From NCBI RefSeq assembly GCF_902706185.1, contig NZ_CACSJM010000002.1:1-64000 (forward strand): a stretch of 64,000 bases of DNA, in the 5' to 3' direction. Both the position numbers and the translations under genes were made by a program. This DNA comes from Roseomonas sp. 18066 (GTDB taxonomy: Bacteria > Pseudomonadota > Alphaproteobacteria > Acetobacterales > Acetobacteraceae). This document shows positions 33,948 through 42,391 of this stretch, one piece after another. The notes under the pieces were generated by a model, which was not told the origin of the DNA, did not search any database, and saw only the letters and a list, made by a program, of their open reading frames with translations. How positions within the stretch are numbered: the first letter of the stretch is position 1; every line of letters begins with the position of its first letter.

Positions 33948-34922
33948 TTACTGGTCCTTCCAGGGCTTGCGGGCCCACATCTCCTGCAGCCGGTTGGCCA
34001 GGCTCAGCACTTCCCGCCGATAATCCTCGCCGACCAGGCCCTTGACCGGCAGCGCCAGCCGCTGCGCATCGGCCAGGAACAGCGGGTCGACCAGCGCCTT
34101 GCCGCAGGCCTCGGCCAGCCGAGAAGAAACCTCGGGCGGCAGGCCCGGCGGCGCCACCAGCCCGCGCTGGGCGCCGGCCACCACCTTCACCCCCTGCTCG
34201 GTCAGGGTCGCGATCTCCGGCAAAGCCGGGTCGCGCGCCGCGCCCGCCTGCGCCAGGCAGCGGAAGCGGCCGTCGCGGAAGCCGGGATTGCCCTCGCTGA
34301 CATTGAAGCAGCCGACATCGATATGGCCGCCGAGCACCGCCGTCTGCAGCGGCGCCGCGCCATTGAAGGGCACGTGGCTGAACTCGACGCCGGGCAGCGC
34401 CTGCTCGAGCTCCAGCATCACCAGGTGGTCGTCGGAGCCGATGCCGGTGGTGCCGAAGCTGAGCGCGCCGCGGTCCTTCTTCGCCCGCGCGACCAGGTCG
34501 TTCAGGTCCTTGATCGGCGAGTCCGTCTTGACCCAGAGCCCGCCCGGATCGTCGACGACATTGGCGAGATAGGAGAAGTCGGCGACGCGGTAGCGGACCT
34601 GGCGCTCATAGGGGATGGTCATCATCGCCGGCGAGGTGACGGCGCCGATGACATAGCCGTCCGGCCGGGCGTTGAAGGTCGCCTCCATGCCGATCTGGCT
34701 GCCGGCGCCGGGGCGGTTCTCGACGATGAAGGTGGCGCCGGGCAGGTGGCGCTGCACATGCGGCAGGAAGACGCGCGCCATCTGGTCGACGCCGCCCCCG
34801 GGGGGGAAGGGCACGTAGCAGACGATGGGGCGTTCGGCGGGCCAGGCGGCGGCGGCAGCGAGGCGCGGCGCGAGCAGGGTCGCGGCGCCCAGCGCAGCCA
34901 GGCTGCGGCGGGTGACAGTCAT
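33948..34922 (-). CDS. Bug family (TctC-like) tripartite tricarboxylate transporter receptor
   Basis: Periplasmic solute receptor of 324 residues. Signal peptide MTVTRRSLAALGAATLLAPR (RR pair) is followed by the Bug hallmark IVCYVPFPPGGGVDQMAR and VENRPGAGSQIGMEA, then SFGTTGIGSDDHLVMLELEQ and HVPFNGAAPLQTAVLGGHID, which form the carboxylate-binding pocket. Bug proteins bind organic acids; many are orphan receptors without TctAB, as here. It ends an apparent operon with RraA-like and SDR genes, so the ligand is probably a carboxylate degraded by those enzymes. Confidence 0.9.
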   Translation of the reverse strand: MTVTRRSLAALGAATLLAPRLAAAAAWPAERPIVCYVPFPPGGGVDQMARVFLPHVQRHLPGATFIVENRPGAGSQIGMEATFNARPDGYVIGAVTSPAMMTIPYERQVRYRVADFSYLANVVDDPGGLWVKTDSPIKDLNDLVARAKKDRGALSFGTTGIGSDDHLVMLELEQALPGVEFSHVPFNGAAPLQTAVLGGHIDVGCFNVSEGNPGFRDGRFRCLAQAGAARDPALPEIATLTEQGVKVVAGAQRGLVAPPGLPPEVSSRLAEACGKALVDPLFLADAQRLALPVKGLVGEDYRREVLSLANRLQEMWARKPWKDQ

Positions 34923-35087
34923 GAACAGTTTTCCTTTTCCCGGTTCCCGGCGGCGGGCCGGCCCCTCATCGGCGGGGGCCATGCCTGCTTCCAGGTCTTC
35001 TTTGCGGCGCAGGGGGGAATGGCCCCCCTGCCCCATTCATTCACGCGGTCCCGCCGCCGGACACCGTCCGGCGGCAACCGGCAGAAA

Positions 35088-35804
35088 TTATTTCTTGCGG
35101 GAGGCTTCGTAGCGGGCCTTGTTCTCCGCATTGGGCGGATAGAGGCCGGGCAGCGAGGCGCCCTTCTCGACCTCGCCCATGATCCAGGTCTCCTGGGCTT
35201 CCTGCTCGGCGGCGAGCGTCGTGATCTCCTCCAGGATCGCCTGCGGGATCAGCACGGCGCCGTCATCGTCGACGACGACGACATCGTTCGGGAAGACGGC
35301 GACGCCGCCGCAGCCCACCGGCTCCTGCCAGTTGATGAAGGTGAGCGCCGCGACCGACGGCGGCGCGGCATTGCCCTGGCACCAGACCGGCAGGCCGGTG
35401 CCGATGACGCCGGCGCCATCGCGCACCACGCCGTCGGTGATCAGCGCGGCGACGTTCTTCTTCGCCATGCGGGCGCAGAGGATGTCGCCGAAGATGCCGG
35501 CATCGGTGCTGCCCATGGCGTCGGCCACGACGATGACGCCTTCCGGCATCGCCTCGATGGCGCTGCGGGTCGAGATCGGGTTCGACCAGCTGGCCGGCGT
35601 CGCCAGGTCCTCGCGGGCCGGGACGAAGCGCAGCGTGAAGGCGCGGCCGACCAGGCGCGGCTGGCCCGGCTTCAGCGGGCGGGTGCCGCGCATCCAGACG
35701 TTGCGCAGGCCCTTCTTCAGCAGCACCGTCGTCAGGGTGGCGGTGGAGATGCCGGCCAGGGTGTCGATAATCTTCTGGTCGAGCGGAGCGACTTCGACGG
35801 ACAT
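35088..35804 (-). CDS. RraA-like / HMG aldolase family protein
   Basis: 238-residue protein of the RraA/MenG-like fold. Motifs include RLVGRAFTLRFVP, GVIVVADAMGSTDAGIFGDILCARM and GVVRDGAGVIGTGLPVW, which in 4-hydroxy-4-methyl-2-oxoglutarate/oxaloacetate aldolases bind the metal and the keto acid (Arg-Asp in VVRDG). The neighbouring Bug receptor and SDR point to a catabolic aldolase or decarboxylase rather than RNase E control. ATG at 35804 has GAAGG about nine bases upstream; an upstream TTG would overlap the SDR stop and was rejected. Confidence 0.85.
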   Translation of the reverse strand: MSVEVAPLDQKIIDTLAGISTATLTTVLLKKGLRNVWMRGTRPLKPGQPRLVGRAFTLRFVPAREDLATPASWSNPISTRSAIEAMPEGVIVVADAMGSTDAGIFGDILCARMAKKNVAALITDGVVRDGAGVIGTGLPVWCQGNAAPPSVAALTFINWQEPVGCGGVAVFPNDVVVVDDDGAVLIPQAILEEITTLAAEQEAQETWIMGEVEKGASLPGLYPPNAENKARYEASRKK

Positions 35805-35815
35805 TTTTCGGACCT

Positions 35816-36601
35816 TCAAATGCTGGCGATCAGCCCGCCATCCACGCGGATGACCGAGCCGTTGATGTAGGAGGCACGCGTCGAGGCCAGGAAGGCAACC
35901 GTGTCGCCATATTCCTCGGGGCGGCCATAGCGGCCGGCGGGGATGGTGGCGGTGCTCTCGGCCGAGACCTGCTCGACGGGGCGGCCTTCGCGCTTGGCCT
36001 TCTGCTCGTCGAGGAACTTGATGCGGTCGGTGGCGACGCGGCCCGGCAGGATGATGTTGGCGGTGATGCCGTGGCCGCCGACCTCGCGCGCCAGGGTCTT
36101 CGACCAGCCCAGCAGGGTCGAGCGCAGCGCGTTGGACAGGCCGAGATTGGGGATCGGCGCCACCACGCCGGAGGAGGTGCTGGTGATGATCCGGCCCCAG
36201 CCGGCTTGCTTCATGCCCGGCAGGACGCGGTCGGTGAGCGCGATGACCGACAGCACCATGGCGTTGAAATGCTTGGCCCAGACGGCCGGATCCTGGCCGG
36301 AGACCGGGGTCGGCGGCGGGCCGCCGGTGTTGTTGACCAGGATGGCGACCGGGCCGAGCTCGGCCTCGATGCGGGCGACGCTGGTCTCGACGGCGGCGAG
36401 GTCGGCCAGGTCCCAGACCAGGCTGATCGCCTGCGCGCCGGCGGCCTTCACCGCGGCTTCGGTGCGGGCGAGGCTGTCGGCGCTGACATCGGCCAGGGCC
36501 AGCTTGGCGCCCTCGGCCGCCAGGCTGGCCGCGATGGCGCTGCCCAGGCCGCCGCCGGCGCCCAGCACCAGGGCGACCTTCCCCTTCAATCCGAGATCCA
36601 T
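35816..36601 (-). CDS. Short-chain dehydrogenase/reductase, variant active site
   Basis: 261-residue Rossmann protein, first gene of the operon with the RraA-like and Bug genes. The cofactor motif is VLGAGGGLGSAIA and the Asp of LALADVSADSL favours NAD. ILVNNTGGPPPTPV replaces the usual NNAG by NNTGG. The catalytic Ser seems present in TSTSSGVVAP, but the Tyr-x-x-x-Lys position reads SNALR in LGLSNALRSTLLGWSKTLA, so both Tyr and Lys are replaced. This subgroup is seen in many genomes and may not be a classical dehydrogenase. LysR is divergent, 115 bp away. Confidence 0.87.
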   Translation of the reverse strand: MDLGLKGKVALVLGAGGGLGSAIAASLAAEGAKLALADVSADSLARTEAAVKAAGAQAISLVWDLADLAAVETSVARIEAELGPVAILVNNTGGPPPTPVSGQDPAVWAKHFNAMVLSVIALTDRVLPGMKQAGWGRIITSTSSGVVAPIPNLGLSNALRSTLLGWSKTLAREVGGHGITANIILPGRVATDRIKFLDEQKAKREGRPVEQVSAESTATIPAGRYGRPEEYGDTVAFLASTRASYINGSVIRVDGGLIASI

Positions 36602-36684
36602 TTTTGTCCCCAGTCTTTTCCGAGGCGGCCGGAAGCCGCGATGGGGCAGTGTGCGGGCTGCGTCCCCCTCAGAAAACCCTTCCT

Positions 36685-36699
36685 TTCCTGCTTTCGGAA
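36685..36699. promoter_or_regulatory. Candidate LysR-type binding site
   Basis: TTCC-N7-GGAA, a 15-base dyad of the T-N11-A type, lies 17 bp upstream of the lysR start in the divergent region. TTTCCT repeats follow it toward the gene. Position and form suit an autoregulatory LysR site that also controls the SDR/RraA/Bug operon; inferred from symmetry only. Confidence 0.45.
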
Positions 36700-36716
36700 G
36701 ATAGTTTTCCTTTCCT

Positions 36717-37571
36717 ATGGACACCCGATTCCTGGACAGCTTCGTCACCGTGGTCGAGGAGGGCTCGATCGCCGCCGCCGCCCGCCGGCTGAACCTCACC
36801 CCCGCCGCCCTCGCCCAACGCATCCGCGCGCTGGAGGAGGAGCTGGGGGCGCGGCTGCTGCTGCGCGCCGGGCGGGCGGTGGCGCCGTCCGAGGCCGGCC
36901 TCGCGATCCTCGACCGGTCGCGCGCCCTGCTGCGGGAGGTGCGCGACCTGCGCGATTCCGCCACCGGCGAGGGGCTGGCCGGCGAGCTGCGGCTGGGCGC
37001 CATCGCCACCGGGCTGACGGGGTTGCTGCCGGGGCTGCTGGCGCGGATGGCGGCGCGCTATCCGGGGATGGAGGCGCATATCTCGCCCGGCATCTCGGCC
37101 GAGCTGTATCGCCGGGTGCTGGTGGGGGAGTTGGATGCGGCGCTGATCGTGCAGCCGGACTTCTCGCCGCCGAAGAGCTGCGCCTGGCATCTGCTGCGGG
37201 AGGAGCCGCTGGTGCTGCTGGCGCCGGAGGCGATGGCGGGCGCCGAGCCGCATGGGCTGCTGGCGACGCAGCCGTTCATTCGTTACGACCGCGACCAATG
37301 GGGCGGGCGTCTGGCGGACCGCTATCTGCGCGAGGCGCGGATCCGGCCGCGCGACCGCTATGAGCTGGATGCGCTGGATGCGATCGCGGTGATGGTCGAC
37401 CGGGGGTTGGGCGTGGCGCTGGTGCCGGATTGGGCGCCGCCCTGGCCGGCGGGGCTGCGGCTGGCGCGGATCGCCCTGCCCCGGCCCTGCCCGCCGCGGC
37501 GGCTCGGCGTGCTGTGGCAGCGGAGCAGCGCGCGGGCGCGGCTGGTGCAGGCGTTCCTCGAAGCCGGTTAA
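36717..37571 (+). CDS. LysR family transcriptional regulator
   Basis: 284-residue regulator. The N-terminal winged helix-turn-helix is clear: FLDSFVTVVEEGSIAAAARR and LNLTPAALAQRIRALEEELG, ARLLLRAGRAVAPSEAG. The effector domain has LRLGAIATGLTGLLPGLLARM and LDALDAIAVMVDRGLGVALVP. It diverges from the SDR/RraA/Bug operon and is presumably its regulator, responding to the acid taken up. Confidence 0.93.
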   Translation: MDTRFLDSFVTVVEEGSIAAAARRLNLTPAALAQRIRALEEELGARLLLRAGRAVAPSEAGLAILDRSRALLREVRDLRDSATGEGLAGELRLGAIATGLTGLLPGLLARMAARYPGMEAHISPGISAELYRRVLVGELDAALIVQPDFSPPKSCAWHLLREEPLVLLAPEAMAGAEPHGLLATQPFIRYDRDQWGGRLADRYLREARIRPRDRYELDALDAIAVMVDRGLGVALVPDWAPPWPAGLRLARIALPRPCPPRRLGVLWQRSSARARLVQAFLEAG

Positions 37572-37589
37572 CTCAGCCGACAAAACCCG

Positions 37590-37618
37590 TTGACAGTATC
37601 CAGTTCAGAATGATCAAT
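37590..37618 (+). promoter_or_regulatory. Weak candidate promoter upstream of the GT61 gene
   Basis: A perfect TTGACA box at 37590-37595, a 17-base spacer, and a poor -10 (ATCAAT) within an unusually AT-rich stretch after lysR. The -35 and spacing are good, the -10 weak. Confidence 0.3.
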
Positions 37619-37755
37619 CTGTTTCGATTTTCGCACTAAATTGGGTCACTCGACGCGCTGGACAGGGAAGGCCGCGACGTGCGGGGCTATCCTTCATGCA
37701 TCTTCCAGATGCAGCGCCCCGCATGTGCCGGTGACCGTCGGCTTGCCTCCATGGG

Positions 37756-38871
37756 ATGAGGGATCTCTTGAATCAGCTTGCACCCATGCCCTGGCCTTAT
37801 GCGAAGGCACCTCCAGGCGGCTACCGGGTCGTGGAAACCCTCCCTGCCCCGCCTGCCAGCCCGCTGATCTACCCGACCATCTACGGTCGAGACGAGATGC
37901 CGCTCACCGACCAGCGGCTGACCGGCCAGCACGAGCCACAGGCGCTGCAGCTACGCTCCGGCCGGGATATCGTGCTGTTCAAGAAGAATGTCGCAGTCTC
38001 GACGCAGACATCGGAAGTCCTGTCGGCCAGCTTCCTCCGCAAACGCTCCTATCATCACGGCGGAGTCCGGCACAATGTCGACACCGACAGCTATGATCTG
38101 AAGTCGCCCAGCGCGCTGACCATCCACACGCGCTGCCAGACGCCGATCTATTTCGCCGACACGGACCAGCCGGACATCTATGGCCATGTGCTGCTGGAGG
38201 CCTTGCCTCGGCTCTGGGCCCTGGATCGGGTGCATCCCAGGATGCCGGTGGTCACATCCGTGATGCCTCACCGAAGCTACGATCTCATGTTCGAAGCGCT
38301 GGGCGTGCCTGCCGACCGGTTGATCCGGATCAACCATCCTGTGGTCGCCGACAAGGTGTATTTCCCGGATCTGCCGGTCGTGCGCCGCAGCTGGGTTCAT
38401 CCCAGCGCCTTCGATGTCTTCGCCAAGCTTGGGCAATTGGCCGATCGCAGCACCCTCGATGCGCCGGAGCGGATTTACATCTCGCGCTCGCGCGTCGCGG
38501 GCCGTCCTCTGACCAACGAAAGCGAGGTGGAGGCCTATTTCCTGTCAAAGGGCTTCGTCGTGGTCCATCCGCAGGAACACCCCATCGAGGACCAGATCAA
38601 GCTGTTCGGGCGCGCGCGGATGGTGGCCGCCGCCGGGGGGTCGGCGACGCATAACTTCGTCTTCTCGCCGGCGGAGACGAAGATGCTGATCATCTGCTCC
38701 GAGGGCTGGATGGTGAATGCCGACATGCTGCTTTCGCAGCATCCGGGCAGGCTGGGCTATGTCTTCGGGCAGGCCAGCATGGCGACGGCGGCGAGCCACC
38801 GATCAGGCGGCCCCTGGCAGGTCGACATGTCCGACGTCCGGGCCGCCGCAGAGGAGCATTTTGGTCTCTGA
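37756..38871 (+). CDS. Glycosyltransferase family 61 protein
   Basis: 371-residue enzyme of the GT61/DUF563 family, which adds sugars to surface polysaccharides or glycans. The C-terminal half carries the recognised pattern: ERIYISRSRVAGRPLTNESE, GFVVVHPQEHPIEDQIKLF, then ARMVAAAGGSATHNFVFSP. An earlier FADTDQPDIYGHVLLEALPR resembles the region holding a conserved His. No membrane segment is obvious. It is a lone polysaccharide gene among metabolic genes. Codon use and local base content are slightly less GC-rich than the neighbours, which may mean acquisition by transfer. Confidence 0.85.
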   Translation: MRDLLNQLAPMPWPYAKAPPGGYRVVETLPAPPASPLIYPTIYGRDEMPLTDQRLTGQHEPQALQLRSGRDIVLFKKNVAVSTQTSEVLSASFLRKRSYHHGGVRHNVDTDSYDLKSPSALTIHTRCQTPIYFADTDQPDIYGHVLLEALPRLWALDRVHPRMPVVTSVMPHRSYDLMFEALGVPADRLIRINHPVVADKVYFPDLPVVRRSWVHPSAFDVFAKLGQLADRSTLDAPERIYISRSRVAGRPLTNESEVEAYFLSKGFVVVHPQEHPIEDQIKLFGRARMVAAAGGSATHNFVFSPAETKMLIICSEGWMVNADMLLSQHPGRLGYVFGQASMATAASHRSGGPWQVDMSDVRAAAEEHFGL

Positions 38872-38923
38872 TCGAGCAGGTCTGTCTCTGGCCCCCGCCT
38901 GAACGGGCGCCAGCCTGACAGCC

Positions 38924-39226
38924 TTACTTCCTGCGGACGAATTCGGTGCGCAGGACCAGGCCCTTGATGGTGTCGTGGCGGCAGTCGATCAGCTCCGGGT
39001 CGTCGGTCAGGCGGATGGAGCGGATGACGGTGCCCTGCTTCACGGTCTGGCTGGTGCCCTTGACCTTGAGATCCTTGATCAGGGTCACGGCGTCGCCGTC
39101 GGCCAGCAGGTTGCCGGAGGCGTCCCGGGCCTGCGGCCTGGCGGCTTCGGAGGCGGCGGCAACCTCGCTGGCGGGGCGCCATTCGCCGGTGGCTTCGTCG
39201 TAGATGTATTCGTCGTCGTTGCTCAT
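38924..39226 (-). CDS. PhnA/YjdM C-terminal domain protein
   Basis: 100-residue protein carrying the PhnA (KOW-like) domain: GNLLADGDAVTLIKDLKVKG, TVKQGTVIRSIRLTDDPELI and GLVLRTEFVRRK. The zinc-ribbon with four cysteines at the start of standard PhnA proteins is missing; instead the N-terminus reads DDEYIYDEATGEWRP. The family was named from phosphonate-utilisation loci, but a phosphonate role is not proven and no phn genes are nearby. Confidence 0.82.
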   Translation of the reverse strand: MSNDDEYIYDEATGEWRPASEVAAASEAARPQARDASGNLLADGDAVTLIKDLKVKGTSQTVKQGTVIRSIRLTDDPELIDCRHDTIKGLVLRTEFVRRK

Positions 39227-39275
39227 GTGTCTCTCTGTCGCGTCCCACCTGTCAGGCAGACTGCGGCAGCCTGTC

Positions 39276-39331
39276 AGAAAAAGATGATGGGGGGTTCCGG
39301 GGGGAAGAATTCATTCTTCCCCCCGGTGCTT
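39276..39331 (-). terminator. Dispersed terminator-like palindromic repeat, long-stem variant behind ydiJ-like gene
   Basis: A 14-bp stem CCGGGGGGAAGAAT / ATTCTTCCCCCCGG at 39297-39326, read on the minus strand just after the TAA stop of the FAD/Fe-S dehydrogenase, then AACCCCCCATCATCTTTTTCTG. It shares the GAAGAATTC core and the GATGAT flank with the copy at 15080-15155, forming a sub-type. Confidence 0.8.
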
Positions 39332-42300
39332 ACGCTGCCTTGGATAGTTCCTGCGCCGGCGCCTGCTGCAGGCGCGCCAGCAGCGCCTGGATCGGGTGCT
39401 GCAGCCGTTGCTTGTCCAGCCGCTTCACCTGGCTGCGGCAGGAGTAGCCGGAGGCCAGCAGGCGGTCGCCGTGCCTGGCCACGTGCTTCTGCCAGCTGAG
39501 GGCGTAGAGCTGGGCCGAGGTTTCCTGGTGGTCGGCCTCGTGGCCGTAGGTGCCGGCCATGCCGCAGCAGCCGGAGGGCAGCAGGGTCAGCGGCGTGCCC
39601 AGGCGCATGAAGACGGCCTGCCAGTCCTTCAGGGAGGCGGTGGCGTTGGTCCGCTCGGTGCAGTGCGGCAGCAGGGAAAAGCCGTCACCGGGGGGCAGCT
39701 GCGGCAGCAGGGCCAGGCGCCGGGCCAGCCATTCCTGCGGCAGCAGGACGTCGGGCGCGTCGAGGCCGGCATAGTCGCTGCTGCGATAGGCGAGCGTCAT
39801 CGAGGGGTCGAGGCCGATCAGCCCGATGCCGGTGGCGGCGAGCTCGCGCAGCATGGCGGCATTGGCCCCGGCCTGGCGGCGGAAGGCGCCGAGGAAGCCA
39901 TGGACATGCAGCGGCTTGCCGTTGGGGCGGAAGGGCGCCAGCCAGGGGGTGAAGCCCATGCGGGTCAGGGCCTCGGCCAGGTCGAGCACCAGGGTGGTCT
40001 CGAAATGGCTGGTGAAGGCGTCCTGGACGATGACGACGTGGCGTTCGCGCTCGGTGGCCGGGATGGCGGCAAGCGCCTCGCGGGAGGCGAGGAGGACGCC
40101 GCGGCGGGCGGCCTCGCGCAGCAGGTCGATGCCGGTCAGCAGCGGGGCATCCACCAGGCCCAGCTTCTTGCCGATGGCCTTGCCGATGCCGCTGCCCAAA
40201 GCGAAGTTGGCCAAAGCGGGCATGCGGGCGGCGAAGGGCAGCGCGCGCTCCATCTGGCCGAGCAGATGATCCTTCAGCGGGCGCAGGTAGCGGCCGTGAT
40301 AGAGCTCCAGGAACTTGGCGCGGAAGCTCGGCACATCGACCTTGATCGGGCACTGGCCGGTGCAGGACTTGCAGGCCAGGCAGCCATCCATGGCTTCCTT
40401 GACCTCCTGCGAGAAGTCCGCCTCGCCGCGCGTCAGGGCCAGGGTGGCGCGCAGGCGGGCGGGCCAGTCGCGCAGCCGGGCGCCGCGGTCGAGGCGGGCG
40501 GCCTCCTGCGTCGGGTCGATGCCGGCGGCCGAGAGCTGGCGCAGCCATTCGCGGAACAGGCTGGCGCGACCTTTCGGCGAATGGCGGCGGTCGCCGGTCG
40601 CCTTGAAGGACGGGCACATGGCGTCCTGCAGGTCGTAGTTGAAGCAGGCGCCGTTGCCGTTGCAGTGCAGCGCCTCGTCATAGGCGGCGCGCAGCTCGGC
40701 CGGGATGGTGCGGTCCAGCTGGCCGCGCATGGGGACGCGGTCGATGGCCAGCAGCGCCTCGCCATCGGGCGCGGCGATCTTGCCGGGGTTCAGCTGGTTG
40801 CGCGGGTCGAAGGCGGCCTTGACCGCCTGCAGGCAGGGGTAGAGGGGCCCGAAGACTTCCGGGACATATTCCGAGCGGACGCCCTTGCCGTGCTCGCCCC
40901 AGAGCAGGCCGCCATATTTGCGGGTGAGCGCGAAGACCTCGTCGGAGACGGCGCGGATCAGCGCCTCGGCGCCCTCGGCCTTCATGTCGATGGCGGGGCG
41001 GACGTGGAGGACCCCGGCATCGACATGGCCGAACATGCCGTATTCCAACCCGCGGCGGTCCAGCGCCGCGCGGAACTCGGCGATATAGTCGGCCAGGTTC
41101 TCGGGCGGGACGGCGGTGTCCTCGACGAAGGGGATCGGGCGCTTGTCGCCCTTCATGTTGCCGAGCAGGCCGACGCCGCGCTTGCGCATGCCCTGGATGC
41201 GCTCGCCGGCGGCGTCCCAGGCGACGGTGTAGCCGCGGCGGCCGGCGGCATTGCCTTCCGTTGTCAGCTTCGCTTCGACGGGGTCGAGGGTGCGGCGGAC
41301 CTCTTCCTCGGAATTGCCGACGAACTCGATCAGGTTGATGCCGGCGGCGGGGCCTTCCGGGTCATCCGGGAAGAACTCGGCGATGCCTGACCAGACGATG
41401 TCGCCGCGGGCCAGGCCCAGCACCTTGGAATCGACGGTCTCGACCGAGGCGGCGCCGAGCGCCATCAGCAGCTGGGCGTCGCGCAGCGCCGCGTCGAAGC
41501 TGGCATAGCGCAGGTTGACCAGGGCGCTGCGCTTCGGGATCGGCAGGACCTGGATGCGCGCCTCGGCGATCATCGCCAGGGTGCCCTCGGAGCCGCAGAG
41601 CAGGGAATTGAGGTTGAAGCGGCCCTGATCGTCGCGCAGATGCGCCAGGTCGTAGCCGGTGAGGCAGCGGTTCAGCGGCGGGAAGCGCTCGGCGATCAGC
41701 CCGGCATGCTCGCGGAAGATGCCGTCGGCGACGCGGTGGATGGCGCCGACCATGTCCTGGCGGCGGGCGATCGGCGCCAGCTCTTCATTCGTCAGCGGCC
41801 GGCTTTCCCACAGCGTCCCGTCCATCAGCACGACGGAGAGGGACAGCACATGGTCGCGGGTCTTGCCATACAGGCAAGAGCCCTGGCCGCAGGCGTCGGT
41901 GGAAATCATGCCGCCCAAGGTGGCGCGGTTGCTGGTCGAGCATTCCGGGGCGAAGAACAGCCCCAGCGGCTTGATGGCGGCGTTCAGCGCATCCTTGACC
42001 AGGCCGGGCTCGACGCGGACCCAGCCCTCGGCGGCATTGACCTCGAGGATGCGGTTCATGTGGCGGGAGACGTCGACGACGATGCCGTCGGTCAGCGACT
42101 GGCCATTGGTGCCGGTGCCGCCACCGCGCGGGCCCACGGCCACGCCGTGGAAGCGCGGATCGCCGCTGACGCGGGCGATCCGCTGCAGGTCCTCGATCCC
42201 GCGCGGGAAGACCACCGCCTGCGGCTGGCGCTGGTAGATCGAGTTGTCGGTGGCCATCATCAGCCGGTCGGCGAAGGCAGCGGCGATGTCGCCCTCGAAG

Positions 42301-42377
42301 CCGCGCAGACGCAGCTCGTCCAGGAAGGCCAGGGCGGGCGCGGCCGGGGCGGGCAGGTCTGCGAGGCGCGGGATCAT
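39330..42377 (-). CDS. ydiJ: FAD-binding/Fe-S oxidoreductase, YdiJ type (D-2-hydroxyacid dehydrogenase family)
   Basis: 1015-residue fusion of a GlcD-like FAD dehydrogenase and a GlpC-like iron-sulfur module; E. coli YdiJ of the same size oxidises D-2-hydroxyglutarate. The N-terminal FAD-binding domain shows AVGPRGGGTGTNGQSLTDG and TSNRATLGGMISTDACGQGS. The FAD-oxidase C domain follows to about residue 540. Two cysteine clusters come next: CNGNGACFNYDLQDAMCPSF and CLACKSCTGQCPIKVDVPSF. Two CCG-type motifs (PHCTERT and GCCGMAGTYGHEAD) close the protein. The start at 42377 (MIPRLADLP) lies 14 bp after the enoyl-CoA hydratase stop, suggesting co-transcription. Confidence 0.92.
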   Translation of the reverse strand: MIPRLADLPAPAAPALAFLDELRLRGFEGDIAAAFADRLMMATDNSIYQRQPQAVVFPRGIEDLQRIARVSGDPRFHGVAVGPRGGGTGTNGQSLTDGIVVDVSRHMNRILEVNAAEGWVRVEPGLVKDALNAAIKPLGLFFAPECSTSNRATLGGMISTDACGQGSCLYGKTRDHVLSLSVVLMDGTLWESRPLTNEELAPIARRQDMVGAIHRVADGIFREHAGLIAERFPPLNRCLTGYDLAHLRDDQGRFNLNSLLCGSEGTLAMIAEARIQVLPIPKRSALVNLRYASFDAALRDAQLLMALGAASVETVDSKVLGLARGDIVWSGIAEFFPDDPEGPAAGINLIEFVGNSEEEVRRTLDPVEAKLTTEGNAAGRRGYTVAWDAAGERIQGMRKRGVGLLGNMKGDKRPIPFVEDTAVPPENLADYIAEFRAALDRRGLEYGMFGHVDAGVLHVRPAIDMKAEGAEALIRAVSDEVFALTRKYGGLLWGEHGKGVRSEYVPEVFGPLYPCLQAVKAAFDPRNQLNPGKIAAPDGEALLAIDRVPMRGQLDRTIPAELRAAYDEALHCNGNGACFNYDLQDAMCPSFKATGDRRHSPKGRASLFREWLRQLSAAGIDPTQEAARLDRGARLRDWPARLRATLALTRGEADFSQEVKEAMDGCLACKSCTGQCPIKVDVPSFRAKFLELYHGRYLRPLKDHLLGQMERALPFAARMPALANFALGSGIGKAIGKKLGLVDAPLLTGIDLLREAARRGVLLASREALAAIPATERERHVVIVQDAFTSHFETTLVLDLAEALTRMGFTPWLAPFRPNGKPLHVHGFLGAFRRQAGANAAMLRELAATGIGLIGLDPSMTLAYRSSDYAGLDAPDVLLPQEWLARRLALLPQLPPGDGFSLLPHCTERTNATASLKDWQAVFMRLGTPLTLLPSGCCGMAGTYGHEADHQETSAQLYALSWQKHVARHGDRLLASGYSCRSQVKRLDKQRLQHPIQALLARLQQAPAQELSKAA

Positions 42378-42391
42378 GCGAAGCTCAAGCC

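Noticed and set aside
35805..35819. TTG start for the RraA-like gene giving five extra residues
   Set aside because: It overlaps the SDR stop and has no ribosome-binding site, while ATG at 35804 has GAAGG at good spacing.
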